DNA from: Rhizobium sp. Q54
Lineage (GTDB): Bacteria > Pseudomonadota > Alphaproteobacteria > Micropepsales > Micropepsaceae
Direction of reading: 5' to 3'
NCBI GenBank assembly: GCA_945882615.1
Contig: CAMCWK010000001.1
Span: 1 to 64,000, forward strand
DNA: 64,000 nt
Shown: positions 1 to 7,918 of the stretch, piece after piece
Layout: each line of letters begins with the position of its first letter
How positions within the stretch are numbered: position 1 is the first letter of the stretch
Notes under the pieces: generated by a model
The model's database searches: none
Seen by the model: the letters and a program-made list of their open reading frames with translations, nothing else
Told to the model about the DNA's origin: nothing
Translations under genes and position numbers: made by a program

Positions 1-891
1 GTCGCAGTGCCGCTGCAGGCGCAGCGGCAGGGTCTCGGTGCCGGTCAGAACCAGAAAGGCATTCATCGGCGACAGCGCCGGGCCCAGATCGCGCAGGCCC
101 AGCGCGCGGGTGGTGATGGCGAATGCCATGTCGCCAAAGGTCTCCCACATCCGCATGCCATGATAGGAGGGGTTGGGTTCGGACAGGCTCGGAAATTTGC
201 CGCTGCCCCAGTCGAACTTGCCGCCGTCCACGATCACGCCCGCCATGGAGTTGCCGTGACCGCCCAGGAACTTGGTGGCGGAATGCAGCACAATGTCGGC
301 GCCCCATTCGATGGGCCGGATCAGGTAGGGCGAGGCCAGGGTATTGTCGATGATCAGCGGCACGCCCGCGTCCTGCGCGATTTTCGCCAGCGCTTCGATA
401 TCGGTGATCAATCCGCCCGGGTTGGCAATGCTTTCGGCGTAGATCGCCTTGGTTTTGTCGGTGATCTGCGCCTTGAAGCTGTCGGGATCGGTGGTGTCGG
501 CCCACTTCACCCGCCAGTCGAACTTGGTGAAGCTCTGGCTGAACTGGTTGACCGACCCGCCATAGAGCTGGCGCGCCGCCACGAATTCGGCCCCCGGGCT
601 CATCAGGGTGTGGAAGGTCAGCATCTGCGCGGCATGGCCGCTGGCGCAGGCCAGTCCGGCGCGGCCATTCTCCAGCGCGGCGACGCGCTCCTCCAGCACC
701 GCATTGGTGGGGTTCATCAGCCGCGTATAGACGTTGCCGAAGACCTGCAGGTTGAACAAGGCGGCGGCGTGATCGGCATCTTCGAAGACAAAAGCCGTGG
801 TCTGGTAGATCGGCGTCGCCCGCGCGCCGGTGGCGGGATCGGGCTGGGCCCCGGCATGAACGGCCAGGGTGTTGAATCCGTAATCGGCCAT
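1..891 (-). CDS. metY: O-acetylhomoserine sulfhydrylase (partial, C-terminus beyond window)
   Basis: A PLP enzyme of the Cys/Met metabolism family that makes homocysteine from O-acetylhomoserine and sulfide in the cytoplasm. The open frame on the minus strand is not in the ORF track because it runs off the left edge. The protein begins MADYGFNTLAVHAGAQPD and contains YQTTAFVFED, an ENGRAGLACASGHAAQ stretch and the PLP-lysine region LHSATKFLGGHGN, all typical of MetY. About 297 codons are present of the usual ~430. Two ATGs lie in tandem; the second has an AGGAG about six bases upstream, so it was chosen. No SAM riboswitch was seen upstream. Family identity is firm. Confidence 0.93.
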   Translation of the reverse strand, partial: MADYGFNTLAVHAGAQPDPATGARATPIYQTTAFVFEDADHAAALFNLQVFGNVYTRLMNPTNAVLEERVAALENGRAGLACASGHAAQMLTFHTLMSPGAEFVAARQLYGGSVNQFSQSFTKFDWRVKWADTTDPDSFKAQITDKTKAIYAESIANPGGLITDIEALAKIAQDAGVPLIIDNTLASPYLIRPIEWGADIVLHSATKFLGGHGNSMAGVIVDGGKFDWGSGKFPSLSEPNPSYHGMRMWETFGDMAFAITTRALGLRDLGPALSPMNAFLVLTGTETLPLRLQRHCD

Positions 892-985
892 CATCGTCTC
901 CTGATCTTGTCGGCGGGCTTATGAACAAACTTCGAAGTGCAATACATGATTTTGCGTCCGGATTTCTTGATCCAGAAGCCGGCAG

Positions 986-1597
986 CTAGCCCATCGTCTC
1001 CAGCCTCAGATCCTGCTCGACCCGCCCGATCCAGTCCCGCACATGGGAATAGGGCGCCAGGTCGAGCCCCGCCTGGGGTGCGAAGCGGGTATAGGCCACC
1101 AGCGCGACATCTGCGAGGCTGAGTTTTTCACCGAGGAAATAGCGGCGATCCGCGAGATGATTGTTCATCAGGGTCAGCACCGAGGCGCAGCGTACGGGAA
1201 GGCTGGCGTCAATCTCGCTGTCCGGCTTTTTCAGGTAATGCTTTTGGAAGCGCAGAACCGCGATGGCGGTCTCATGGCTATACTGTTCCCAGAACAGCCA
1301 TTGGTACATCTGGGCGCGTTCAAACGCGTCAGCCGGGATCAGGTCGCTGCCTTCCGCCAGATGCAGGATGATGGCATTGGATTGGGCCAGAACCTCGTTG
1401 TCGGCAAAGCGCACCACCGGCACCTGGCCGGCTGGATTCATGGCGAGGAATTCCGGCGTGCGGGTTTCCTTGGCCAGCACGCTGACCTCGACCCAGTCAT
1501 AGGGAATCCCCAGACGGTCCGCGACGAACTTGACCTTCAGGCAATTGCCCGAGATGGAGTCGCCGTAAACCGTCATGGCGGCGTTATCGAGCGACAT
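986..1597 (-). CDS. Glutathione S-transferase family protein
   Basis: A 203-aa cytosolic GST. The N-terminal thioredoxin-like half shows SGNCLKVKFVADRLGIPY (active-site loop), NPAGQVPVV (cis-Pro) and the glutathione gamma-Glu contact QSNAIILHLAEG. The C-terminal all-helical half contains the LSLADVALVAYTR element of the fold. Length is normal for the family. The substrate cannot be told. Its start overlaps the stop of the upstream gene by 14 bases, which suggests translational coupling. A second ATG seven codons in is possible, but neither has a strong ribosome-binding site. Confidence 0.9.
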   Translation of the reverse strand: MSLDNAAMTVYGDSISGNCLKVKFVADRLGIPYDWVEVSVLAKETRTPEFLAMNPAGQVPVVRFADNEVLAQSNAIILHLAEGSDLIPADAFERAQMYQWLFWEQYSHETAIAVLRFQKHYLKKPDSEIDASLPVRCASVLTLMNNHLADRRYFLGEKLSLADVALVAYTRFAPQAGLDLAPYSHVRDWIGRVEQDLRLETMG

Positions 1598-2399
1598 TGG
1601 CGTCCCGATTTACTTCCACTGGGGGCAAGGTGACGGCGATCGCCTTGCGGTCCTTGCGGCTGATGCCCCACAGCAGGCGTTTCTGTTTGGGATCCCAGTC
1701 AATCGCCTGGCCTTCAAACGGAATCGGCAGGGTGGCGACCAGTTCCAGCGTCGAACCCGCCTGGGGCAAGCGCAGGGCATAGACTTCGGGGCGGTCATGG
1801 CCGGTCAGATAGAGCAGCCCGTCATCGCCCCAGCCGCCGCCCGAATTGCTCATCGGCGCCATGCGTTCCAGCACCGCGTCGGGCAGGGTCCAGCCTTCGA
1901 GTTGGCGCCACTGGTCGTCGAGTTTCAGGATCGCAGTGTAGCGATGGTCCTTGCCGGGCTCGCCCGCCTTGCCAACGTAATTGGCGAAGCCGGCCCACCA
2001 GAAACCATCCTTGCGATCCACCCAGGTCAGCGAACCGGTTCCGATCCCCAGCGAGATGGTGGAAAGATGTGTCATGGCGACAGGATCGAAAATCTCGATC
2101 GCGCTGGTCATCGGCACCTTGGGAAAATTCGACGCGGCGCAGAGCAACCGCTTGTCCACCAGGGTGCAGGCATTCATGTGCGGGAACAGCGCGCGCGGGC
2201 CTTCCCACTGGGCAACGCGCTTGCCGGTCTTGATGTCGTATTTTCCGATGCGCGAATTGTCGATGGCATAGGCATGGGTGCCGTCAGAGGCCACGCCCTG
2301 GTGGGCTTCATCCGCCTCCAGGCTGTGCACCACCGGCTGCGCCTGCGCGCCCGCCGCCAACAGCACAGAAGCCCATAGGCCCAACGCTAATGCTCGCAT
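1584..2399 (-). CDS. Exported protein of unknown function, beta-propeller-like
   Basis: A 271-aa protein with a signal peptide (MRALALGLWASVLLAAGAQA, cleavage before QPVV). The rest is rich in short aromatic and Gly-Asp turns such as SDGTHAYAIDN, DRKDGFWWAGF and WGDDGLLYLTGHD, which look like blades of a periplasmic beta-propeller. No catalytic motif is visible. The start was placed at 2399 inside a longer ORF because an AGGAG sits five bases upstream and the signal peptide begins there; the longer frame reads through the CoA-binding gene. It lies 8 bases after that gene and overlaps the GST gene, so the three probably share a transcript. Confidence 0.75.
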   Translation of the reverse strand: MRALALGLWASVLLAAGAQAQPVVHSLEADEAHQGVASDGTHAYAIDNSRIGKYDIKTGKRVAQWEGPRALFPHMNACTLVDKRLLCAASNFPKVPMTSAIEIFDPVAMTHLSTISLGIGTGSLTWVDRKDGFWWAGFANYVGKAGEPGKDHRYTAILKLDDQWRQLEGWTLPDAVLERMAPMSNSGGGWGDDGLLYLTGHDRPEVYALRLPQAGSTLELVATLPIPFEGQAIDWDPKQKRLLWGISRKDRKAIAVTLPPVEVNRDANVAR

Positions 2400-2407
2400 G
2401 ACTTCTC

Positions 2408-2938
2408 CTAGAGACGTTTCAGGCTTCCGCCTTTGCCGAATAGCAAAGGCTTGCGATTGTCGATCACCCGGCGATTGACGCCCATCCAGCCGATCTCGCC
2501 GGAAAAGCGGCCATGTTCGATCTTGGGGCAGCGGTTCATCACCACGGTAAGTCCGGCATCGCTTGCGATCTTCTCGGCCTCCGGGCTGATCACCCCCAGC
2601 TGCATCCAGAGAATTTTGAGGCCCAGCCGGTCTTTTTCCGCCACCGCTTCGCGCGCGATGTCCGGCGCATATTTGGCTTCGCGGAATATGTCGACCATGT
2701 CTACCGGGGCAGGTACATCCTTCAGGGACGCGTAGACCTTCTGACCAAGAATGTCCTTGCCTACCATGCCGGGATTCACTGGAATGACTTTGTATCCCTT
2801 GTTCAAGAGATACATCATGGCGAAATAGGACGGGCGAATGTCGTTGCCGCTCGCCCCCACCATGGCGATGGTCTTGACGCTGCGCAGGATCGTCTTGATC
2901 AGCGTGTCGGGATATTGCGGCAGAGCTAGCTCGGCCAT
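2408..2938 (-). CDS. CoA-binding domain protein (YccU type)
   Basis: A 176-aa cytosolic Rossmann protein of the CoA-binding family. TIAMVGASGNDIRPSYF is the nucleotide-binding loop, followed by LLNKGYKVIPVNPG, VDMVDIFR and KILWMQLGVISPEA, in the order seen in YccU-like proteins. The family binds CoA but its cellular role is unsettled. The start overlaps the end of the crotonase gene by 13 bases. The pairing with a crotonase suggests a shared role in acyl-CoA handling, but that is inference. Confidence 0.88.
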   Translation of the reverse strand: MAELALPQYPDTLIKTILRSVKTIAMVGASGNDIRPSYFAMMYLLNKGYKVIPVNPGMVGKDILGQKVYASLKDVPAPVDMVDIFREAKYAPDIAREAVAEKDRLGLKILWMQLGVISPEAEKIASDAGLTVVMNRCPKIEHGRFSGEIGWMGVNRRVIDNRKPLLFGKGGSLKRL

Positions 2939-3723
2939 TTCGGGTCCCGTTTTTCAAGAAATGCGCTGATGCCCTCGCAGGCTTCCGCGTCCAGCATGTT
3001 TTCGGTCATGACCTTGCTGGCATAGGCATAGGCTTCGTCCAGCGGTATTTCGAGCTGGCGGTAGAAGGCTTCCTTGCCGGTCTTGATCGTGGCGCGTGGT
3101 TTGCCGGCAATGCGCATCGCCAGCGCCATGGTCTCGGATTCCAGCAGTTCGGGCGCCACCACGCGGTTGATCAACCCGATGCGGCGGGCTTCCTCACCAT
3201 CGATCATCTCGCCGGTCAGCAGCATTTCCATCGCCGCCTTGCGTCCGACATTGCGCGACAGCGCCACCATCGGGGTTGAACAGAACAGGCCGATATTGAC
3301 GCCCGGCGTGGCGAAGCGCGCCGAACTGGATGCCACCGCCAGATCACAGCTTGCCACCAGCTGGCATCCCGCCGCGGTGGCGATGCCCTGCACCTGCGCG
3401 ATCACCGGCTTGGGATTGCGCACGATGGCCTGCATCATGGCCGAACACTGGGTGAAAAGGGCGGCATAGGCGCTCGCACCCTTGTCGCCATCGCCGCGCA
3501 GCGCCGCCAACTCTTTCAGATCATGACCGGACGAAAACACCGGCCCTTCCGCGGCGATCACGATGACCCTGGTGGCATCGTCGTTGGCGGCGCCGTCCAG
3601 CGCCGATTGCAGCGCGGCCATCAGATCCGACGACAGGGCGTTGCGCGCGGCCGGCCGGTTGAGGATCAGGCGCAAGACGCCGCCGGTATGGGCGGAGAGC
3701 AGAAGAGGGGGCGAAGCAGTCAT
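2926..3723 (-). CDS. Crotonase (ECHDC3-like) family protein lacking the hydratase glutamates
   Basis: A 265-aa enoyl-CoA hydratase/isomerase superfamily protein. Crotonase landmarks are the LNRPAARNALSSDL opening, SSGHDLKEL (oxyanion hole) and a CDLAVASSSARFATPG helix-loop. The positions that carry the two catalytic glutamates in true hydratases read GCQL and TPGV here, so neither Glu is present. The match is to the ECHDC3-like branch, and hydratase activity is doubtful. The ATG at 3723 was preferred to 3753 because the family begins just before TASPPLLL; neither start has a good Shine-Dalgarno sequence. It is the first gene of a minus-strand run ending with the GST. Confidence 0.85.
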   Translation of the reverse strand: MTASPPLLLSAHTGGVLRLILNRPAARNALSSDLMAALQSALDGAANDDATRVIVIAAEGPVFSSGHDLKELAALRGDGDKGASAYAALFTQCSAMMQAIVRNPKPVIAQVQGIATAAGCQLVASCDLAVASSSARFATPGVNIGLFCSTPMVALSRNVGRKAAMEMLLTGEMIDGEEARRIGLINRVVAPELLESETMALAMRIAGKPRATIKTGKEAFYRQLEIPLDEAYAYASKVMTENMLDAEACEGISAFLEKRDPKWPS

Positions 3724-3765
3724 GGGGGCCAATCTAGTGCGGGCAAACGGCATTTACACGTCAGA

Positions 3766-3787
3766 TAGCGGTATTATAATACCGCTA
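3766..3787. promoter_or_regulatory. 22-bp perfect palindrome, candidate operator
   Basis: TAGCGGTATTATAATACCGC plus TA forms an uninterrupted 22-base palindrome between the divergent crotonase and rplM genes. It lies 43 bases upstream of the crotonase ATG, and its TATTATAAT centre could double as a -10 element. It resembles a dimeric repressor site, but the regulator is unknown. Confidence 0.5.
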
Positions 3788-3818
3788 CGAGGAAATGCCT
3801 GATATTCAAGCATTTCTG

Positions 3819-3847
3819 TTGACCTTGGGTCCGGCCAACCGTATAAG
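3819..3847 (+). promoter_or_regulatory. Sigma-70-type promoter of rplM-rpsI
   Basis: TTGACC and TATAAG are separated by exactly 17 bases, 27 bases upstream of the rplM ATG. This is a near-consensus housekeeping promoter, as expected for a ribosomal protein operon. Confidence 0.75.
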
Positions 3848-3874
3848 CCGCCCCGAAATCACCGGATTTTCCTC

Positions 3875-4366
3875 ATGAAAACCTACTCGGCGAAAGCCTC
3901 CGAGATCGAAAAGAAGTGGATCCTGATCGACGCCGAAGGGCTGGTCGTGGGCCGTCTTGCTTCGATCATCGCCATGCGCCTGCGCGGCAAGCACAAAGTG
4001 ACCTACACCCCGCACATGGACTGCGGCGACAACATCATCGTGATCAACGCCGCCAAGGTCGTGCTGACCGGCAACAAGCTGAAGAAGAAGGTGTACTACC
4101 ACCACACCGGTTATATCGGCGGCATCAAGGAACGCACCGCGGGCGCCATCATGGCCGGCAAGTTCCCGGAACGCATCCTGGAGAAGGCGGTTGAACGCAT
4201 GGTACCGCGCGGTCCCTTGGGCCGCCGCCAGATGTCCAACCTGCGCGTCTATCCCGGCGCCGAGCACCCGCACGAAGCCCAGCAGGCCGAGCCGCTGGAC
4301 GTGGCCGCGATGAATCCCAAGAACACCCAGTACAAGCGCACTACCCCCAAGAATGAGGCGGCCTGA
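3875..4366 (+). CDS. rplM: 50S ribosomal protein L13
   Basis: A 163-aa L13 protein, an early 23S rRNA-binding protein of the large subunit. Family landmarks include [46 protein letters not shown] and the [20 protein letters not shown] segment. The length, with a C-terminal extension, is typical of alphaproteobacteria. rpsI follows after 2 bases, the universal L13-S9 pairing, and a strong promoter lies upstream. Confidence 0.98.
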   Translation: MKTYSAKASEIEKKWILIDAEGLVVGRLASIIAMRLRGKHKVTYTPHMDCGDNIIVINAAKVVLTGNKLKKKVYYHHTGYIGGIKERTAGAIMAGKFPERILEKAVERMVPRGPLGRRQMSNLRVYPGAEHPHEAQQAEPLDVAAMNPKNTQYKRTTPKNEAA

Positions 4367-4368
4367 TC

Positions 4369-4857
4369 ATGGCGGAAGACAACAAGTTCTCGGAACTCAA
4401 GACGACGCTGATCAAGGCCAAGACGGCTGACGCCTCCGACGCCTCCAAGGTCGACAACAAGCGTGACTCCAAGGGCCGCGCCTATGCCACCGGCCGCCGC
4501 AAGGAATCTGTCGCCCGCGTCTGGATCAAGCCCGGCAGCGGCAAGATCACCGTCAATGGCCGCGACGAGACCGTCTATTTCGCCCGTCCGGTGCTGCGCA
4601 TGATCCTGCGCCAGCCGCTGATCGCCGCCAGCCGCGACGGCCAGTTCGATGTGATTGTCACCGTCAATGGCGGAGGCCTGTCGGGCCAGGCCGGCGCGGT
4701 GCGTCACGGCATCAGCCGCGCGCTGGTGAATTACGAGCCGACCCTGCGTCCGGTTCTGAAGCCCGGCGGCTTCCTGACCCGCGATCCGCGCGCTGTCGAA
4801 CGCAAGAAGTATGGCCGCCCGAAGGCTCGCCGTTCGTTCCAGTTCTCCAAGCGCTAA
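4369..4857 (+). CDS. rpsI: 30S ribosomal protein S9
   Basis: A 162-aa S9 protein. The conserved core starts at [18 protein letters not shown] and continues through [19 protein letters not shown] to the basic tail [16 protein letters not shown], which ends in the invariant SKR that reaches the P-site tRNA. The N-terminal ~40 residues are an acidic/lysine extension usual in alphaproteobacteria. It is co-transcribed with rplM and followed by a strong terminator. Confidence 0.98.
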   Translation: MAEDNKFSELKTTLIKAKTADASDASKVDNKRDSKGRAYATGRRKESVARVWIKPGSGKITVNGRDETVYFARPVLRMILRQPLIAASRDGQFDVIVTVNGGGLSGQAGAVRHGISRALVNYEPTLRPVLKPGGFLTRDPRAVERKKYGRPKARRSFQFSKR

Positions 4858-4877
4858 ACCCGCTTCGCGAACAAACG

Positions 4878-4911
4878 AAAACGGCGCGGAGAAATCCGCG
4901 CCGTTTTTGTT
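4878..4911 (+). terminator. Rho-independent terminator after rpsI
   Basis: AAAACGGCGCGGA pairs perfectly (13 bp) with TCCGCGCCGTTTT around a GAAA loop, and the T-rich TTTTTGTTT follows. It separates rpsI from the convergent DUF805 gene and may act in both directions because the left arm begins with an A-run. Confidence 0.9.
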
Positions 4912-4912
4912 T

Positions 4913-5413
4913 TCAGGTGACCGTCGGTGCGGGTCTGGACGGATCGAATGCCGACGGCGGCGGGCCATAGGCGTTGGGACCGGCATCGCCCGGCTGGCAC
5001 CAGAACCAGATCAGCACCACCGCCAGCACCAGGGACGCCAGCCCCAGGATGCTCAGGCCCGGAACGAACAGCAGTCCGAGGAAGCCGCCAAAGAGGAATG
5101 TCATCGCCATGACGATGCCGATGATCTGCGAGACTGCAATCAGGATCAGCATGACCCAGGCCAGCATGCCGTTGCGCCCGGTATCCTGCAGCCGCCGCGC
5201 GGCGAGGCAGGTGGCGGGAAACAGGACGGCCAGGGTGTAGATTTCGCCCACGGGTGCACCCAGGATGCCGCCGACGATCTGAGCCAGGATGGTGGCGATG
5301 AAGTTGGCCAGCACGAAATACCAGAACTGGGCCCGGCCCACCCGCCCGGTCATGTCGAAATAATGCTCGGTTATGGTGCGCTTGTAATTGTCGAAGATGG
5401 CCTGGAAGTCCAT
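4913..5413 (-). CDS. DUF805 family inner-membrane protein
   Basis: A 166-aa membrane protein. The family signature is clear: a short amphipathic start (MDFQAIFDNYKRT), then GRVGRAQFWYFVLANFI entering the first membrane segment, and RRLQDTGRNGMLAWVML in the middle. About four hydrophobic helices are visible, followed by a Pro-rich tail. The function of DUF805 is unknown. The track starts at a GTG (5422), but AGGGG lies eight bases before the ATG at 5413, so that was chosen. It converges on rpsI. Confidence 0.88.
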   Translation of the reverse strand: MDFQAIFDNYKRTITEHYFDMTGRVGRAQFWYFVLANFIATILAQIVGGILGAPVGEIYTLAVLFPATCLAARRLQDTGRNGMLAWVMLILIAVSQIIGIVMAMTFLFGGFLGLLFVPGLSILGLASLVLAVVLIWFWCQPGDAGPNAYGPPPSAFDPSRPAPTVT

Positions 5414-5566
5414 GACGCTCACCCCTTGTTATCGGCCTCGCGTCTGGCGTATTGGGCCTCAGCAAGCGCCTTACCCGCGTCCGGCGCAGGGCCGGGCCGC
5501 ATCCCGCACGGGGATGAATTGAGATAAAAGGCACCTTACCTGCAAGTCAATGTTGGAAGTCACGCG

Positions 5567-6520
5567 ATGAGCAAACAGGCCAGGATATTCATAGACGGCG
5601 CGGTCGGCACCACCGGCCTGGAAATCCGCGAGCGCCTGTCCGGCCGCAGCGAGCTGTCGCTGGTCACCCTGCCGGAGGCCGAGCGCAAGAACGCCGCCGC
5701 CCGCAAGGCCGCGCTGAATGACGCCGATCTGGTGATCCTGTGTCTGCCGGACGAAGCGGCAAAGGAAGCGGTCACCCTGATCGACAATCCCGATGTGCGG
5801 GTGATCGATGCCTCCAGCGCCCACCGCGTGGCGCCGGGCTGGACTTATGGCTTCCCGGAACTGGAAAGCGACGGTTACGACCGCATCGCGTCGGCCAAGC
5901 GGGTAAGCAATCCCGGCTGCTGGCCGACGGGCTTTCTGGCGCTTCTGCGCCCGCTGGTGCGCTCTGGTTTGGTGCCGGCGGATTTCCCCGTCACCGTGAA
6001 CGGATTCACCGGCTATTCCGGCGGCGGCAAGAGCATGATTGCCGAATTCGAGGACAAAGCCTCCGCCGGCTACACCGAGACGGTGTCGCGCATCTATGGT
6101 CTCAACCTGTCGCACAAGCATCTGCCCGAGATGCAGCAACACGGCGGCCTTTCGCATCCGCCCTTGTTCGAACCCAGCATCGGCCGCTTCTATCGCGGAA
6201 TGCTGGTGGAAGTGCCGCTGCAATTGTGGGCGCTGCCGGGCAAGCCGACGGCGCGCGATCTTCATGCCGCGCTGGTACGCGCCTATCCCGACAGGCCTTT
6301 GGTCAAAGTCGCGTCGCTGGAAGATTCCGCCGCCGCCACCTCGCTGGACGCCGAAATTCTCGCTGGCAGCAATGGCCTGACCATCTATGTCTTTGCCAAT
6401 GAGAAGTCGCAGCAGGCGCGGCTGGTCGCGGCCTTCGACAATCTGGGCAAAGGCGCCAGCGGCGCGGCGGTTCAGAATATGAACATCATGCTGGGATTGC
6501 CCGAAACAACCGGCCTGTAA
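5567..6520 (+). CDS. argC: N-acetyl-gamma-glutamyl-phosphate reductase (type 2)
   Basis: A 317-aa NADPH-dependent enzyme of arginine biosynthesis that reduces N-acetylglutamyl phosphate to the semialdehyde. The start ARIFIDGAVGTTGLEIRERL is the nucleotide-binding loop of the short (type 2) ArgC class. The catalytic cysteine lies in RVSNPGCWPTGFLAL, and GLNLSHKHLPEMQQ carries the catalytic His. Length fits the type 2 class. Its position after rplM-rpsI is common in alphaproteobacteria, though here DUF805 intervenes on the other strand. Confidence 0.96.
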   Translation: MSKQARIFIDGAVGTTGLEIRERLSGRSELSLVTLPEAERKNAAARKAALNDADLVILCLPDEAAKEAVTLIDNPDVRVIDASSAHRVAPGWTYGFPELESDGYDRIASAKRVSNPGCWPTGFLALLRPLVRSGLVPADFPVTVNGFTGYSGGGKSMIAEFEDKASAGYTETVSRIYGLNLSHKHLPEMQQHGGLSHPPLFEPSIGRFYRGMLVEVPLQLWALPGKPTARDLHAALVRAYPDRPLVKVASLEDSAAATSLDAEILAGSNGLTIYVFANEKSQQARLVAAFDNLGKGASGAAVQNMNIMLGLPETTGL

Positions 6521-6539
6521 ACGTGCTAGAAGCCACCCC

Positions 6540-7730
6540 ATGTTTCGTGGCTGGAAAGGCATAAGCATCAGCATCGCGGTGGCGCTCGCGCTGTTCGCGG
6601 GCGCGGTGCTCTATGCCAATCATGCCGCGCCCGAACCGCAAGGATTTTCAGGGCTGGAATTTGGTGCGCTGACGCCCGCCGCCTCGGCGCGCACACCCAT
6701 GCTGAGGCGGGGCGCCCTGGTGAGCAAGGTGATGGCGGACAGTCCCGCCGCCAAGGCCGGGATCGTGCCGGGCGAGGTAGTGGCCGCGATCGACGGCACC
6801 CTTGTTCGGACGGCGCGGCAGGCCTCCGACGTGGTGCGCGCGGGACGGGCGGGAGAACGCCTGACGCTGACTCTTTACGACATCACCAAAGGCGAGGTGC
6901 GGCCGCGCGACGTGACACTGACCCTGGATGCCGAGCCGCCGGCGGGCAGGAATTTGTCGGTAAAGCCTCCGCGGACCCTGGCCAGGCAAAGCCCGCCGAC
7001 CATGACGGTCGCTGCCAACGCGGCCTGGTCCAAGCGCATCCTGCGCGGGCCGACCATCAAGCCGGTGCCGCTGTCAGGTCTGGGCGACGGCCCCTGCAAC
7101 GGCTTTGCGCCGCTAGGATGGAAAGTCGCTGGCCATCAGCCGGGATCTTTGCATGTGATGGCCACAGAAGGCTTTGCCCATGCCATCCATCACACCAGCA
7201 CCTTTTCGGGTGACGCGCAGGCCTATGTGCGCGCCTATCTGGAGAAGCAGTTTGGCGCGCCACAGCTTCTGACCCCACCGCAGGATCGGCCGCACGGTTT
7301 CGTGCTGCAGGATTTCGGCAATGCCAGGGGCGGGGCAGGCTTTGTGATTTATCGCCTGCGTCACGGACGCATTGCGCTATGGCTGGCGGCAGTGCCCGGC
7401 GCCGATGTCAGTTGGGGCAAGCCATTGGTGGGGGCGGTGGCGCTCAGCATGCGCTGCAAGGCGCCGGATGCGCCCAAGCCACGGCAGCGGCAAAAGGACG
7501 TGCCGGCGACAAGCGTTTCGCTGAACTGCCTGAAGGGCGCGTGCGATGAAAGCGATTACGCCGCGACTTATCTGCGCGTATTGCGCAAAGGCTACGTCCA
7601 CAATCTCAAGGGCGAGATGTTCCTGGTCAATCCGCGGCGCGATTTCTGGCAGAGCGGGGCCGACGGCCCGGGCTTCTATCGTCAGATCGGCGGCGAGAAT
7701 GAAAAGCTGCTGCCGGGGCGGATAAACTGA
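6540..7730 (+). CDS. Membrane-anchored PDZ-domain protein of unknown function
   Basis: A 396-aa protein with an N-terminal membrane anchor (ISISIAVALALFAGAVLYA, about residues 8-27). A PDZ-like domain at about residues 60-130 shows GALVSKVMADSPAAKAGIVPGEVVAAIDG. A longer C-terminal part contains four Cys in two clusters (GDGPCNGF, SMRCKAP, SLNCLKGACDES), consistent with periplasmic disulfides. No protease triad is seen, so this is not an obvious HtrA. It starts 19 bases after argC, so the two may share a transcript. I do not recognise the C-terminal part. Confidence 0.8.
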   Translation: MFRGWKGISISIAVALALFAGAVLYANHAAPEPQGFSGLEFGALTPAASARTPMLRRGALVSKVMADSPAAKAGIVPGEVVAAIDGTLVRTARQASDVVRAGRAGERLTLTLYDITKGEVRPRDVTLTLDAEPPAGRNLSVKPPRTLARQSPPTMTVAANAAWSKRILRGPTIKPVPLSGLGDGPCNGFAPLGWKVAGHQPGSLHVMATEGFAHAIHHTSTFSGDAQAYVRAYLEKQFGAPQLLTPPQDRPHGFVLQDFGNARGGAGFVIYRLRHGRIALWLAAVPGADVSWGKPLVGAVALSMRCKAPDAPKPRQRQKDVPATSVSLNCLKGACDESDYAATYLRVLRKGYVHNLKGEMFLVNPRRDFWQSGADGPGFYRQIGGENEKLLPGRIN

Positions 7731-7751
7731 CGCGAAATGCCAAGCATTTCG

Positions 7752-7871
7752 TGTCATCCCCGGCGAGCCGCGACCAGCGGCGAGGGAAGGGGATCCATCT
7801 TAATCCAAGATGAGGCTTTCACTTGGATTCCCTTCCCTCGCGCCGCCATGCGGCGCTCGCCGGAAATGACA
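7752..7871. repeat. Long imperfect inverted repeat (REP/RPE-like)
   Basis: TGTCATCCCCGGCGAG at the left is mirrored by CTCGCCGGAAATGACA at the right. Inner arms GGGAAGGGGATCCA and TGGATTCCCTTCCC also pair. A related end (CCGGGAATGACA) recurs at about 7901-7912. This is the usual 'TGTCATCCCGG' extragenic repeat type. It fills the gap between the convergent PDZ gene and phaC. Confidence 0.75.
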
Positions 7872-7918
7872 GCGGGGCGGCGCGCTTCGCGCTGCTCGGC
7901 CGGGAATGACAGAAGGCG

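Noticed and set aside
1-924. 305-aa plus-strand ORF at the left edge
   Set aside because: It is antisense to the clear metY reading frame and has shadow-frame composition.
892-985. Possible SAM riboswitch upstream of metY
   Set aside because: No SAM-II-like pseudoknot segments or other aptamer pattern could be found in the short leader.
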